64,000 nucleotides of DNA, from NCBI RefSeq assembly GCF_003160695.1, contig NZ_QGDD01000008.1, positions 124,001-188,000 of the forward strand. Direction: 5' to 3'. This document shows positions 8,871-19,635 of the stretch, one piece after another. Numbering within the stretch: position 1 is the first letter of the stretch; each line of letters begins with the position of its first letter. Below the pieces are notes generated by a model. That model had not been told where the DNA came from. It made no database searches and saw only the letters and a list, made by a program, of their open reading frames with translations. The DNA comes from Nocardioides silvaticus. Its GTDB lineage: Bacteria > Actinomycetota > Actinomycetes > Propionibacteriales > Nocardioidaceae. The position numbers were made by a program, and so were the translations under genes.

Positions 8871-10127
8871 GTGGCCCAGCACCCCGCCCCGACTGCCCTG
8901 CGTCCCGTGTCCGAGCACCAGCGCCGGATCGCCGACCTGCTGGGGCTGCTCACGCCGACCAGGGTCGCGCCGGCCGAGGCACGCGGGTTGGTGCTGGCCG
9001 AGCCGGTCACGGCACCGGAGGAGCTGCCGTCGTTCGACAACTCCGCGATGGACGGCTATGCAGTGCGGGCCGTCGACGTCGCGGGCGCGAGCGAGGCGGC
9101 GCCGGTGCGCCTGCCGGTCGCCGCCGACATCCCGGCCGGCGCGGGGATCGGCGTGCTGGAGCCCGGCACCGCGCACCGGATCATGACCGGGGCGCCGCTC
9201 CCCCGCGGCGCCGACGCGGTGGTCGAGGTGGAGCGGACCGACGCGGGCACCGACGTGGTCACGGTCTCCGCGGCGCGGGAGCCCGGATCGTTCATCCGCA
9301 CCGCCGGCAGCGACGTGACGGCCGGGACCGAGGTGCTGCCGGCGGGCACGCTGGTGGGCGCGGCGCAGATCGGGCTGCTGGCGGCGCTCGGGGTGCGCGC
9401 GGTCGTCGTACGGCCGCGGCCGCGGGTGCTCGTCTGCTCGACCGGGTCCGAGCTCACCGACGACCCGGTGCCCGCCGCGGGCCAGATCCGCGACTCCAAC
9501 AGCCACATGCTCGCCGCCGCCGTCGAGGACGCCGGCGCGGTCGCGATCCGGCGGTTGTGGGTCGCCGACGACGTCCCGACCTTCCTGAGCACCCTCGACG
9601 CCGAGCTCGAGGCGGGCGTCGACCTGGTCCTGACCTCCGGCGGCGTCAGCGCCGGCGCCTACGAGGTGGTCAAGGACGCGCTCGCCCCACGCGGCGTCGA
9701 GTTCACCAAGGTCGCCCTGCAGCCCGGCATGCCCCAGGGGTCGGGGACGTACGGCGAGGCGGCCGTGGTCTGCCTCCCCGGCAACCCCGTGAGCTCACTG
9801 GTGTCGTTCGAGGTCTTCGTCCGGCCCGCGCTGCGCGCGTCGTACGGACATCCCCGCCCTCACCGGCCGATCGTCCGTGCCGCTCTCACCGAGGCGATCA
9901 CCTCCCCCGGCGGGAAGCGCCAGCTGCGGCGCGGACGGCTCGACGCCGTCGCGGGGGCGGTCCGACCCTGGGGCCCGCCGGGTTCGGGTTTCCTGGGATG
10001 GATGGCCGGCGCGGACTGCCTCATCGACGTTCCCGAGGACGTGACCGAGCTCGCCGGCGGCGACCCGGTCGACGTGTGGGACCTCACAAGCTGGGGACGG
10101 CCGGCTACCCGATCGGGCGGCTCTTAG
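8871..10127 (+). CDS. moeA: Molybdopterin molybdotransferase
   Basis: This 418-residue protein has the MoeA/gephyrin domain order. An N-terminal domain carries PSFDNSAMDGYAVR around residues 57-70. A MogA-like domain follows with VLVCSTGSEL and TSGGVSAGAYEVVKDAL, and the end is a C-terminal beta-barrel. It inserts molybdate into molybdopterin-AMP, the last step of molybdenum cofactor synthesis. I chose GTG 8871 because TAGTTT lies 6 bases upstream; a TTG two codons earlier (8865) is an alternative. No other moco gene is in the window. Its position between glgP and glgE seems unrelated to glucan metabolism. Confidence 0.9.
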   Translation: MAQHPAPTALRPVSEHQRRIADLLGLLTPTRVAPAEARGLVLAEPVTAPEELPSFDNSAMDGYAVRAVDVAGASEAAPVRLPVAADIPAGAGIGVLEPGTAHRIMTGAPLPRGADAVVEVERTDAGTDVVTVSAAREPGSFIRTAGSDVTAGTEVLPAGTLVGAAQIGLLAALGVRAVVVRPRPRVLVCSTGSELTDDPVPAAGQIRDSNSHMLAAAVEDAGAVAIRRLWVADDVPTFLSTLDAELEAGVDLVLTSGGVSAGAYEVVKDALAPRGVEFTKVALQPGMPQGSGTYGEAAVVCLPGNPVSSLVSFEVFVRPALRASYGHPRPHRPIVRAALTEAITSPGGKRQLRRGRLDAVAGAVRPWGPPGSGFLGWMAGADCLIDVPEDVTELAGGDPVDVWDLTSWGRPATRSGGS

Positions 10128-10167
10128 CCGTCTCGCACCGTCACCGCCGAAGTGGTTGGCTGGGGAC

Positions 10168-12167
10168 ATGGTCGGACGCATCCCCGTGATCGACGTGATG
10201 CCCCTGGTCGACAACGGCCGCCTGCCTGCGAAGGCGACGGTCGGTGAACCGTTCCCGGTCTCGGCGACGGTCTTCCGGGAGGGTCACGACCTGCTCGGCG
10301 CCGAAGTCGTGCTCATCGCACCCGACGGCTCTCGACGACCGCCGGTGCGGCTGCAACCGCAGCCGGTGCTCGACCGGCACACCGTCGACCGCTACGCCGC
10401 GTGGGTGACCCCGGACCTGCCCGGTGCGTGGCAGTTCGAGATCCACGCCTGGTCGGACCCGATCGGCACCTGGCAGCACGACGCGGGCATCAAGATCCGC
10501 GCCGGTGTCGACGTGGAGCTGATGTTCACCGAGGGCCGGCTCCTCTTCGAGCGGGTCCTGGCCGGCCTCGGCAAGAGGACGACGCCCGAGCACAAGATCC
10601 TCAAGGGCGCCATCGACGCTGCCCAGGACACCACCCGCCCCGTCGAGGCCCGGCTCGCGCAGCTCGAGGCGCCCGAGCTCGGCGCGGTGCTCGCCGCCCA
10701 CCCGCTCCGCGAGCTGGTGACCGTCGAGGGCCCCTACCCCGCCTACGCCGACCGGGAGCGCGCCCTCTTCAGCAGCTGGTACGAGTTCTTCCCGCGCTCC
10801 GAGGGCTCCTACCGCGAGCCGAAGACCGGCAAGGTCGTCAGCGGCACGCTCGCGACTGCGGCCAAGCGGCTCGACGCCGTGGCCGCGATGGGCTTCGACG
10901 TGATCTACCTGCCGCCGATCCACCCGATCGGCGAGATCAACCGCAAGGGCCCCAACAACACCCTCACCCCGGGACCCGACGACCCCGGCTCGCCGTGGGC
11001 GATCGGCAGCCGGCACGGCGGGCACGACGCCGTCCACCCCGACCTCGGCACCCTCGAGGACTTCGACGCGTTCGTCGCGCACGCGAAGACGGTCGGCCTG
11101 GAGGTCGCGCTCGACCTCGCGCTGCAGTGCGCGCCCGACCACCCGTGGGTGGAGGCCCACCCCGAGTGGTTCACGACCCGTGCGGACGGCACCATCGCCT
11201 ACGCCGAGAACCCGCCGAAGAAGTACCAGGACATCTACCCGCTCAACTTCGACAACGACCCCGAAGGGCTCTCCCGCGAGGTGCTCCGCGTGGTGCGGCA
11301 CTGGATGGCGCACGGCGTGCGGATCTTCCGCGTCGACAACCCCCACACCAAGCCGGTCGCGTTCTGGCAGTGGCTGCTCGCTCAGGTGCGGGCCACCGAC
11401 CCCGACGTGCTGTTCCTGTCCGAGGCGTTCACCAAGCCGCCGATGCTCCAGACCCTCGGCTCCATCGGCTTCCACCAGAGCTACACGTACTTCACCTGGC
11501 GCACCGCGAAGGACGAGGTCGCCGAGTACCTGACCGAGGTCGCGACCGAGTCGGCCCACCGGATCCGGCCGAACTTCTTCGTCAACACCCCCGACATCCT
11601 CCACGAGTTCCTCCAGTACGGCGGACCGGCCGCGTTCAAGATCCGGGCCGTGCTCGCAGCGACCGGCTCGCCGAGCTGGGGCGTCTACAGCGGCTTCGAG
11701 CTGTTCGAGCACGTGGCGGTGAAGCCGGGCAGCGAGGAGTACCTCGACTCCGAGAAGTACCAGGTGCGGGTGCGCGACTGGGAGGCCGCCGAGGCCGAGG
11801 GGCGCTCGCTGGCGCCGTACCTCACCAAGCTCAACGAGCTCCGCCGCAGCCACCCGGCGCTCCAGCTGCTGCGCAACCTGGTGGTCCACCCGACCGACGA
11901 CGACGGGATCCTCTGCTTCAGCAAGGTCGCGACTCCCACCGCCGACGGAGACGCTGACAGGGTGATCGTCGTGATCAACCTCGATCCCCATGCGACCCGG
12001 GACACCATGGTCCACCTCGACCTCAGCGCGCTCGGGCTCGATCCCGGCGCCACGTTCCCCGTCCACGACGAGATCTCGGGCGAGTCCTGGCACTGGGGCG
12101 CCGACAACTACGTGCGGCTCGACCCGCACGTCGAGGTGGCCCACGTCCTGACCGTGGGACCGGTGTC

Positions 12168-12171
<4 letters not shown>
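10168..12171 (+). CDS. glgE: Alpha-1,4-glucan:maltose-1-phosphate maltosyltransferase
   Basis: This 667-residue GH13_3 enzyme starts [12 protein letters not shown], typical of GlgE. The nucleophile is D390 ([10 protein letters not shown]), the acid/base E419 (LSEAFT) and the third acidic residue D476 (VNTPDIL). These positions lie close to those of Streptomyces GlgE. It extends linear alpha-glucan with maltose units from maltose-1-phosphate in the cytoplasm. It is the first gene of glgE-treS-pep2-glgB, and its TGA overlaps the treS GTG by four bases. The ATG at 10168 was preferred to a TTG four codons upstream because it matches the family N-terminus. Confidence 0.96.
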
Positions 12172-13898
<1,727 letters not shown>

Positions 13899-13901
13899 GC
13901 C

Positions 13902-15287
13902 ATGTCCACCCGCAGCGAGTCCCTCCACGCCTACCTCAGCGAGGCGCGGTGGTTCGGCGGCAAGGGACGCGAGTTCACCGTCACCGACATCCACCGGATC
14001 GGCACCGTGCCCGGCCGCGAGGGCGGGACCGTCGTCGTCGACATCGTCGAGCTGGCCTACGAGGACCCGACCGGCTCGGGGACCGAGGAGCGCGAGCTCT
14101 ACCAGGTGCCGCTGGTGCTGGTCGCCGAGCCCGAGACCGACCTCGACAACGCCTTCGTCGGCTGGTGGGAGGACCCCGACCACGGTTGGGTCCATGCCTA
14201 CGACGCCGTCCACGACCGGCCGAGCATGACGCTGGCACTCGCGGCCATCGCCGAGGAGGTCAGCACCGACGAGCTGACCTTCGTCCGGGTGCCGGGCCAC
14301 GAGCTCGACCTCGAGGCGCCACCCTCGCTGTTCAGCGGCGAGCAGTCCAACTCCTCGGTCCTGTTCGGCGAGGACTCGGTGCTCAAGGTCTTCCGCAAGA
14401 TCACCCGCGGCGAGAACCCGGACATCACCACCCACAAGGTGCTCACCGAAGCCGGCTCCGAGCACGTCGCTGCGCTCTACGGGTGGATCGAGGCGCGGAC
14501 CGAGGACGGTGCGCCGATCCACCTCGCGATGCTGCAGCAGTTCCTGCGGACCGCAAGCGACGGCTGGGACATCGCGCTCGCCAGCGTGCGGAACCTCTTC
14601 TCCGAGGCCGACCTGCACGCAGACGAGGTGGGCGGCGACTTCGCCGCGGAGGCAGGTCGGCTCGGTGCCGCCCTCGCCGAGGTCCACGAGCAGATGCGGA
14701 CGGCGTTCGGCACGGAGGTCGCCGAGGCGTCCGACGTCGCCGCGCAGATGACCGCGCGGCTCGAGCGGGCCATCGAGGTCGTGCCCGAGCTCGCCGAGCA
14801 CAAGGACCGCCTGCGCGGCGCCTACGCCGCGCTGGCCGACCTCGGCACGTTGCCTGTCCAACGCGTCCACGGCGACCTCCACCTCGGCCAGACGCTCCGC
14901 ACGATCAGGGGCTGGAAGCTCGTCGACTTCGAGGGTGAGCCGGCCAAGCCGCTCGCCGAACGACTGCTGCCCGACAGCCCGTGGCGGGACGTGGCCGGGA
15001 TGCTGCGGTCCTTCGACTACGCGCCGCACGCCATGGCGCGCTCGCTCCCCGAGGACGACCCCGACATCGCCGCCCAGCGCGACCACCGCGCCGAGGAGTG
15101 GGCGGCCCGCAACAAGGCGGCGTTCCTCGAGGAGTACGCCGGCGCATCACTCACACCCGAGGAGGGGATCCAGGTGGCGGCCTATGTCGCCGACAAGACG
15201 GTCTACGAGTGCGTCTACGAGGCCCGCAACCGCCCGACGTGGCTCCCGATCCCGCTCGCTGCGATCGCGAAGGTGGGCACGCCGTGA
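13902..15287 (+). CDS. pep2: Maltokinase
   Basis: This 461-residue protein belongs to the Pep2/Mak maltokinase family. It has an N-terminal cap region ([14 protein letters not shown]) and an aminoglycoside-phosphotransferase-like kinase lobe with the catalytic loop HGDLHLGQ and the metal-binding segment [11 protein letters not shown]. It phosphorylates maltose with ATP to give maltose-1-phosphate, the GlgE donor. It starts 3 bases after treS and its TGA overlaps the glgB GTG. In some actinobacteria treS and pep2 are fused; here they are separate but adjacent. Confidence 0.94.
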   Translation: MSTRSESLHAYLSEARWFGGKGREFTVTDIHRIGTVPGREGGTVVVDIVELAYEDPTGSGTEERELYQVPLVLVAEPETDLDNAFVGWWEDPDHGWVHAYDAVHDRPSMTLALAAIAEEVSTDELTFVRVPGHELDLEAPPSLFSGEQSNSSVLFGEDSVLKVFRKITRGENPDITTHKVLTEAGSEHVAALYGWIEARTEDGAPIHLAMLQQFLRTASDGWDIALASVRNLFSEADLHADEVGGDFAAEAGRLGAALAEVHEQMRTAFGTEVAEASDVAAQMTARLERAIEVVPELAEHKDRLRGAYAALADLGTLPVQRVHGDLHLGQTLRTIRGWKLVDFEGEPAKPLAERLLPDSPWRDVAGMLRSFDYAPHAMARSLPEDDPDIAAQRDHRAEEWAARNKAAFLEEYAGASLTPEEGIQVAAYVADKTVYECVYEARNRPTWLPIPLAAIAKVGTP

Positions 15288-17185
15288 GCGGCCCGGGCGA
15301 GCTCGACCTCTACCTGATCGGCGAGGGCCGGCACGAGCAGCTGTGGCAGGTGCTCGGCGCCCACACGGACGCCGACGGCACGTCGTTCGCCGTGTGGGCG
15401 CCCAACGCCCGCTCGGTGCGGGTCGTCGGCGACTTCAACGGCTGGGACAGCAACGCGAACGCACTCGCCCCCGCTCCCTCCGGCGGCATCTGGAGCGGGC
15501 ACGTCGCGGGTGTCGGCGACGGCGCCTACTACCAGTACCTCATCGAGGGCGCCGACGGCGTGTGGCGGCAGAAGGCCGACCCGCTCGCGTCCTTCGCCGA
15601 GCGGCCACCCTCCACCGGGTCGCGGGTCTTCACGTCGAGCCACGTCTGGCAGGACGACGCGTGGATCGCCCAACGGAGCAAGAAGCTCGCGGTCAACGAG
15701 CCGATGGCGGTCTACGAGATGCACCTCGGCTCGTGGAAGCGCCACCTCGACGGGTCGTTCTGGTCGTACGACGACCTCGCGGCCGAGCTGCCGTCGTACC
15801 TCGCCGACCTGGGGTTCACCCACGTCGAGCTGATGCCGGTGATGCAGCACCCGTTCGGCGGGTCCTGGGGCTACCACGTGACGTCGTACTTCGCGCCGGA
15901 CGCGCGGTTCGGCGACCCCGACGGCTTCCGGCGGCTCGTCGACGCCCTGCACCAGGCCGACATCGGCGTCATCCTCGACTGGGTGCCGGGGCACTTCGCG
16001 ACCGACGAGTGGGCGCTGGTGCGGTTCGACGGCACCCCGCTCTACGAGCACCCGGACCCGCGGCGCGGCTGGCACCCGGAGTGGGGCTCGCACATCTTCG
16101 ACTTCGGTCGGCACGAGGTCCGCAACTTCCTGGTGGCCAACGCGCTCTACTGGATCGAGGAGTTCCACGCCGACGGGCTTCGGGTCGACGGGGTCGCGTC
16201 GATGCTCTACCTGGACTACGCGCGCAACGACGGCGAGTGGGTGCCCAACAAGTACGGCGGTCACGAGAACCTCGAGGCCGTCCAGTTCCTGCAGGAGCTC
16301 AACGCCACCGTCTACAAGCGGACGCCGGGTGTCGTCACGATCGCCGAGGAGTCGACCTCGTGGCCGGGTGTCACCGGAGCCACCTCCGGTGGCGGGCTCG
16401 GCTTCGGCTTCAAGTGGAACATGGGCTGGATGCACGACTCGCTCGGCTACCTGAAGCGGGACCCGATCCACCGCGCGTACCACCACGGCGAGCTGACGTT
16501 CGCGCTCGTCTACGCCTACTCCGAGAACTACGTGCTGCCGCTGAGCCACGACGAGGTCGTCCACGGCAAGGGCTCGCTGCCGCGCAAGATGCCCGGCGAC
16601 GAGTGGCAGCAGCTGGCCAACCTGCGGGCCTACCTCGCCTACATGTGGGCGCACCCCGGCAAGCAGCTGGTCTTCATGGGCACCGAGTTCGCGCAGGTCT
16701 CGGAGTGGGCCGAGTCGCGCGAGCTCGACTGGGGCGCGCTCACCGACCCCGCGCACCGCGGGATGCAGAACATGGTGCGCGACCTCAACCACCGCTACGT
16801 CGAGCAGCCCGCGATGTGGCGGCTCGACAACGACCCCGCCGGGTTCGCATGGATCGACGCCAACGACGCCGGCCACAACACCTTCTCGTTCGTGCGTCGC
16901 GCGCCCGAGGGGTCCGGCGAGCCCGACCTGGTGTGCGTCACCAACTTCGCCAACCAGACGCACGTCGACTATCGGCTCGGCCTCCCTGTCGCCGGGAAGT
17001 GGACCGAGGTGCTCAACACCGACGCGACGCTCTACGGCGGCTCCGGCGTCGGGAACTTCGGCGTGGTGACGGCGGAGCCGACCCCGGACCTGGAGGCCCG
17101 TGCACCCGGCGGCAGCCCCGCGTGCGCCGTGCTCACGCTGCCGCCGCTGGCGACGTTGTGGCTGCAGGCACCGACGGCCGACTGA
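15284..17185 (+). CDS. glgB: 1,4-alpha-glucan branching enzyme
   Basis: This 633-residue GH13_9 enzyme has one N-terminal CBM48 domain ([18 protein letters not shown]), then a barrel with nucleophile D302 (LRVDGVASM), acid E355 (IAEEST) and D423 ([12 protein letters not shown]). It makes alpha-1,6 branches in the glucan built by GlgE. It is about 100 residues shorter than E. coli or mycobacterial GlgB because it lacks the extra N1 domain. The GTG at 15284 overlaps the pep2 stop by four bases and is the last gene of the operon. Confidence 0.95.
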   Translation: MSGPGELDLYLIGEGRHEQLWQVLGAHTDADGTSFAVWAPNARSVRVVGDFNGWDSNANALAPAPSGGIWSGHVAGVGDGAYYQYLIEGADGVWRQKADPLASFAERPPSTGSRVFTSSHVWQDDAWIAQRSKKLAVNEPMAVYEMHLGSWKRHLDGSFWSYDDLAAELPSYLADLGFTHVELMPVMQHPFGGSWGYHVTSYFAPDARFGDPDGFRRLVDALHQADIGVILDWVPGHFATDEWALVRFDGTPLYEHPDPRRGWHPEWGSHIFDFGRHEVRNFLVANALYWIEEFHADGLRVDGVASMLYLDYARNDGEWVPNKYGGHENLEAVQFLQELNATVYKRTPGVVTIAEESTSWPGVTGATSGGGLGFGFKWNMGWMHDSLGYLKRDPIHRAYHHGELTFALVYAYSENYVLPLSHDEVVHGKGSLPRKMPGDEWQQLANLRAYLAYMWAHPGKQLVFMGTEFAQVSEWAESRELDWGALTDPAHRGMQNMVRDLNHRYVEQPAMWRLDNDPAGFAWIDANDAGHNTFSFVRRAPEGSGEPDLVCVTNFANQTHVDYRLGLPVAGKWTEVLNTDATLYGGSGVGNFGVVTAEPTPDLEARAPGGSPACAVLTLPPLATLWLQAPTAD

Positions 17186-17203
17186 CCGGATCGGGCGCCG
17201 ACA

Positions 17204-17227
17204 CAACTTTGCGCCGCCTCCTGCGTC
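17204..17227 (+). promoter_or_regulatory. ECF-like promoter of first secreted paralogue
   Basis: CAACTTT (17204-17210) and CGTC (17224-17227) are separated by 13 bases. The same two blocks at identical spacing precede the second paralogue at 17847-17870. AAC/CGTC pairs are characteristic of extracytoplasmic-function sigma factor promoters. Confidence 0.5.
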
Positions 17228-17261
17228 TCAGAGTGCAACAGTCACTCGAGAAGGAGGCGTC

Positions 17262-17816
17262 ATGAAGAAGATCGGGGCCCTCGTCGTCCTCGCCTGCGCG
17301 TTGCTGTCCGCCGGCCTCGTGCTGTCGCTACCCGCCCCCGCCGCCGCCGAGTCGCGGACGGTGCGCGACAAACCAGACGACCTGCCGGCGTGGATGGACC
17401 TGGTGCGGCTGCGCGGCGACAACAAGGAGCACCGGATGCGCGCCGTGGTGCAGGTCCGGAACCTCGAGAGGCGCGGCAAGGTCGAGGTCGGTTTCCACTG
17501 GCACCGCGGGCTCGAGTTCGGCTACTCGTACTTCGTCCGGGTCCGGCACACCCGGGACGGCCTGAAGGCCAGCTTCCGCCGCGAGACGCTCGGAGGCGAC
17601 TCCAGCCCGCGGTGGACCTGCGCCGAGAACCACGGCCGGTTCGACTACGACACCAGGAAGGACCGGGTCGTTCTCGCGGTGCCCCACGCCTGCCTGCACG
17701 CCTTCGACCACATCCGCGTCGTCCACAACTGGGGCGCCTACGCCAGCACCTACCGCTTCGTCGACGGCGACCTGCAGTACGACGCGCTCGGCACCGGGCG
17801 GCTTCGCCGCGGCTGA
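17262..17816 (+). CDS. Secreted protein of unknown function (paralogue A)
   Basis: This 184-residue protein begins MKKIGALVVLACALLSAG, with a signal peptide ending near APAAAES. It is preceded by AAGGAGG 4 bases before the ATG, one of the clearest ribosome sites in the window. The mature part is rich in Arg, Asp and aromatic residues and has two cysteines (WTCAEN and HACLHAF). It is clearly homologous to the next gene: both share VR(N/D)L..RG, an RDG, a Cys-N20ish-Asp-N..Cys-HA arrangement and a terminal RG. I do not recognise a named domain. The ECF-like promoter suggests an envelope stress role. Confidence 0.8.
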   Translation: MKKIGALVVLACALLSAGLVLSLPAPAAAESRTVRDKPDDLPAWMDLVRLRGDNKEHRMRAVVQVRNLERRGKVEVGFHWHRGLEFGYSYFVRVRHTRDGLKASFRRETLGGDSSPRWTCAENHGRFDYDTRKDRVVLAVPHACLHAFDHIRVVHNWGAYASTYRFVDGDLQYDALGTGRLRRG

Positions 17817-17834
17817 CCGGCTCCGGAAGCCGGT
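17816..17834 (+). terminator. Hairpin between the secreted paralogues
   Basis: ACCGGCT (17816-17822) pairs with AGCCGGT (17828-17834) across a 5-base loop, starting at the last base of the stop codon. There is no T-tract. It may separate the two transcription units, since the second gene has its own promoter-like sequence. Confidence 0.4.
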
Positions 17835-17846
17835 TGGTCCGGATCG

Positions 17847-17870
17847 CAACTTTCTCGCCGTTCTTGCGTC
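17847..17870 (+). promoter_or_regulatory. ECF-like promoter of second secreted paralogue
   Basis: CAACTTT (17847-17853), 13 bases, CGTC (17867-17870). Spacing and hexamers are the same as at 17204-17227. Confidence 0.5.
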
Positions 17871-17904
17871 CTACTTTCGACCAAGAGAAATCGAAAGGAA
17901 GATC

Positions 17905-18447
17905 ATGAAGAAGATCGGCACGCTCGTCAGCCTGCTCGCGGCCCTGGTGCTCAGCGGCCTTGCACTGGCCGTCCCGTCCCCGGCCGCCGCGGAGAGCGGC
18001 GACCTCACCTTCGAGACGGGAGGCGGCAAGGTCGCTGCCATCGACCTCTCCGGCCTCCACGTCTCGAGCGGCGAGCGACGCGTCGTCCTCGTCCTCCACG
18101 TGCGCGACCTGACGGACCGTGGCCGGTTCCACTTCTACCAGGTCGAGAACTCGCCCGAAGCCGTCTACGGCCTCGAGATCGAGGTCCGCAAGAGGCGCGA
18201 CGGAAAGGTCGTCGACCGGTTCAGGGAGTTCGGCGACGGCTGGTCCGAAGCGCGGGCGTGCACCAGCTCGAAGGTCCGGTGGGACAGGGGCCGCGACCTG
18301 ATCCGGCTCTCGTACCGCCAGAGCTGCTTCCACGCCGAGCTGCCCGAAGTCTGGCAGTACGGCACCTTCAGCCGGCTCCGCTACTCCACCGAGGCCCGCT
18401 CGGAGGTCGACAACCCGCGCAAGCACCTCGTCCTCCAGCGGGGCTGA
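17905..18447 (+). CDS. Secreted protein of unknown function (paralogue B)
   Basis: This 180-residue protein begins MKKIGTLVSLLAALVLSGLA, with a signal peptide ending at PSPAAAES, and has a GAAAGGAAG ribosome site. The mature chain aligns along its length with the preceding gene, including the two cysteines (RACTSS and QSCFHAE), HVRDLTDRG, the RDG motif and the terminal RG. Overall identity looks modest, so the duplication is not recent. The likely location is extracytoplasmic. Function is unknown. Confidence 0.8.
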   Translation: MKKIGTLVSLLAALVLSGLALAVPSPAAAESGDLTFETGGGKVAAIDLSGLHVSSGERRVVLVLHVRDLTDRGRFHFYQVENSPEAVYGLEIEVRKRRDGKVVDRFREFGDGWSEARACTSSKVRWDRGRDLIRLSYRQSCFHAELPEVWQYGTFSRLRYSTEARSEVDNPRKHLVLQRG

Positions 18448-18477
18448 CACCCGATCCCGGCGCGTGGTCGGGCTGGT

Positions 18478-18483
18478 TAAGGT
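18478..18483 (+). promoter_or_regulatory. -10 hexamer of the Nudix gene (leaderless)
   Basis: TAAGGT ends 6 bases before the GTG at 18490, consistent with transcription starting on the start codon. Confidence 0.5.
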
Positions 18484-18489
18484 GAGTCT

Positions 18490-19260
18490 GTGCCCGATCA
18501 GCCCGACACGCAGCTCTCCACCGTGTCCGACCGGGTCGCTCGGATCGAGTGGTCGACCGAGCTGACCGAGCGCGGCTGGCAGGCTGCCGTCGACGTCGTA
18601 CGTCGTGACGTGGCGGCCGCCCTCGTCGACCACGACCGTGTCGAGGCGCTGGTGCCGGTCGGCGACGACCAGGCGCAGCGGATCGCGACCTGGTCGGGGC
18701 TGCGGCGTGAAGGCATCCAACGGACGGTCGGCGGCGACCTGGTCGTCTACGCCCGGCTGGTCGACGACGTACCGGTCCACGAGCCCGGCGGCTTCCGGGC
18801 CCTGCTGAACTCGTTCCTGCCGCGGAAGCGGGCGATCAGCCAGATGCTGGTCCGGGACACCTCCCCCGAGCCGCGGGTGCTGCTGTGCCAGCTCACCTAC
18901 AAGACCGACTGGGACCTTCCCGGCGGAGTCGTCGAGGTCGGCGAGTCCCCGCAGCTGGCCGTGGCGCGTGAGGTCGAGGAAGAGCTCGGCCTCGACATGC
19001 CCGCCGGTCCGCTCCTCCTCACCGACTGGCTGCCGCCGTGGGGTGGTTGGGACGACGCGCTGTGCCTGGTCTTCGACGGCGGCACCCACGACGCCTCCCT
19101 GGTGGACCGGATCATCCCCCAGGCCCGCGAGATCCGCACCGCCGCGTTCCTCACCCTCGACGAGATCGACGAGCGGGCCGCCGACTTCAGTGCCCGCCGG
19201 ATCCGCGCCGCCCTCGCCAACCTCGGCGCCGGCCCGGCCTACACCGAGTCCGGCCGGTAG
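18490..19260 (+). CDS. Nudix hydrolase with GNAT-like N-terminal remnant
   Basis: This 256-residue protein has a complete Nudix box at residues ~146-168 (GVVEVGE...REVEEELGL), so a nucleoside-diphosphate-linked substrate is expected. The first ~95 residues resemble the C-terminal half of a GNAT acetyltransferase (ATWSGLRREGIQ followed by DLVVYARL). The protein is therefore a probable GNAT-Nudix fusion, with the acetyltransferase part too short to be active alone. The start is GTG with a leaderless promoter. A hairpin at 19268-19309 follows. The substrate is unknown. Confidence 0.85.
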   Translation: MPDQPDTQLSTVSDRVARIEWSTELTERGWQAAVDVVRRDVAAALVDHDRVEALVPVGDDQAQRIATWSGLRREGIQRTVGGDLVVYARLVDDVPVHEPGGFRALLNSFLPRKRAISQMLVRDTSPEPRVLLCQLTYKTDWDLPGGVVEVGESPQLAVAREVEEELGLDMPAGPLLLTDWLPPWGGWDDALCLVFDGGTHDASLVDRIIPQAREIRTAAFLTLDEIDERAADFSARRIRAALANLGAGPAYTESGR

Positions 19261-19267
19261 CGGGGGT

Positions 19268-19309
19268 GGGGCCGCCCGTGCGCGTCCCCAAACACGTCCG
19301 AGCGGCCCC
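19268..19309 (+). terminator. Hairpin downstream of the Nudix gene
   Basis: GGGGCCGC (19268-19275) pairs with GCGGCCCC (19302-19309). An inner CGTG/CACG pair shortens the loop. It begins 8 bases after the stop codon and has no T-tract. The rest of 19310-19423 shows nothing recognisable. Confidence 0.4.
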
Positions 19310-19423
19310 GCGTGCGTTCGAGATTCGGGGGACGAGCTCGGACACACGCGAACCGCCCGAGCGGTCTGGCACGGGAGGCTAGGACACCGGCACGAGGCGC
19401 ACAACCGCTCTGGCCGACTCGTC

Positions 19424-19600
19424 TCACATGCAGGCGACGATGCCTCGACCAGGGCCTCCCTTCGACGACGGTGGGAGCTCAGACCGAGTCACGGTGGCGC
19501 AGGATCCGGGGTCAGGTTGAGGAAATCCCCGCTCCTCCTCGCTACAAGAACCGATGAACAGCGGCACTGCAAGCACACCGGCGAGGAGAGGACGGTTCAC
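19424..19600 (-). CDS. Short putative lipoprotein or lipoprotein remnant
   Basis: A 58-residue frame starts at GTG 19600. It has a basic start (NRP), a hydrophobic stretch LLAGVLAVPLF and a lipobox-like IGSC, followed by an acidic SEEERGFPQPDP segment. It lies 35 bases downstream of the HNH nuclease gene on the same strand. There is no clear ribosome site and the mature part is only about 40 residues, so it may be a broken gene or a chance frame. The lipobox is the only reason to list it. Confidence 0.3.
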   Translation of the reverse strand: MNRPLLAGVLAVPLFIGSCSEEERGFPQPDPGSCATVTRSELPPSSKGGPGRGIVACM

Positions 19601-19635
19601 GCGTGTCCGACGGGCGACGCCGCTCCGACGTTCCC

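Noticed and set aside
19311..19330. tRNA T-arm-like GTTCGAGATTC
   Set aside because: No 5-bp T-stem, acceptor stem or anticodon arm can be built around it.
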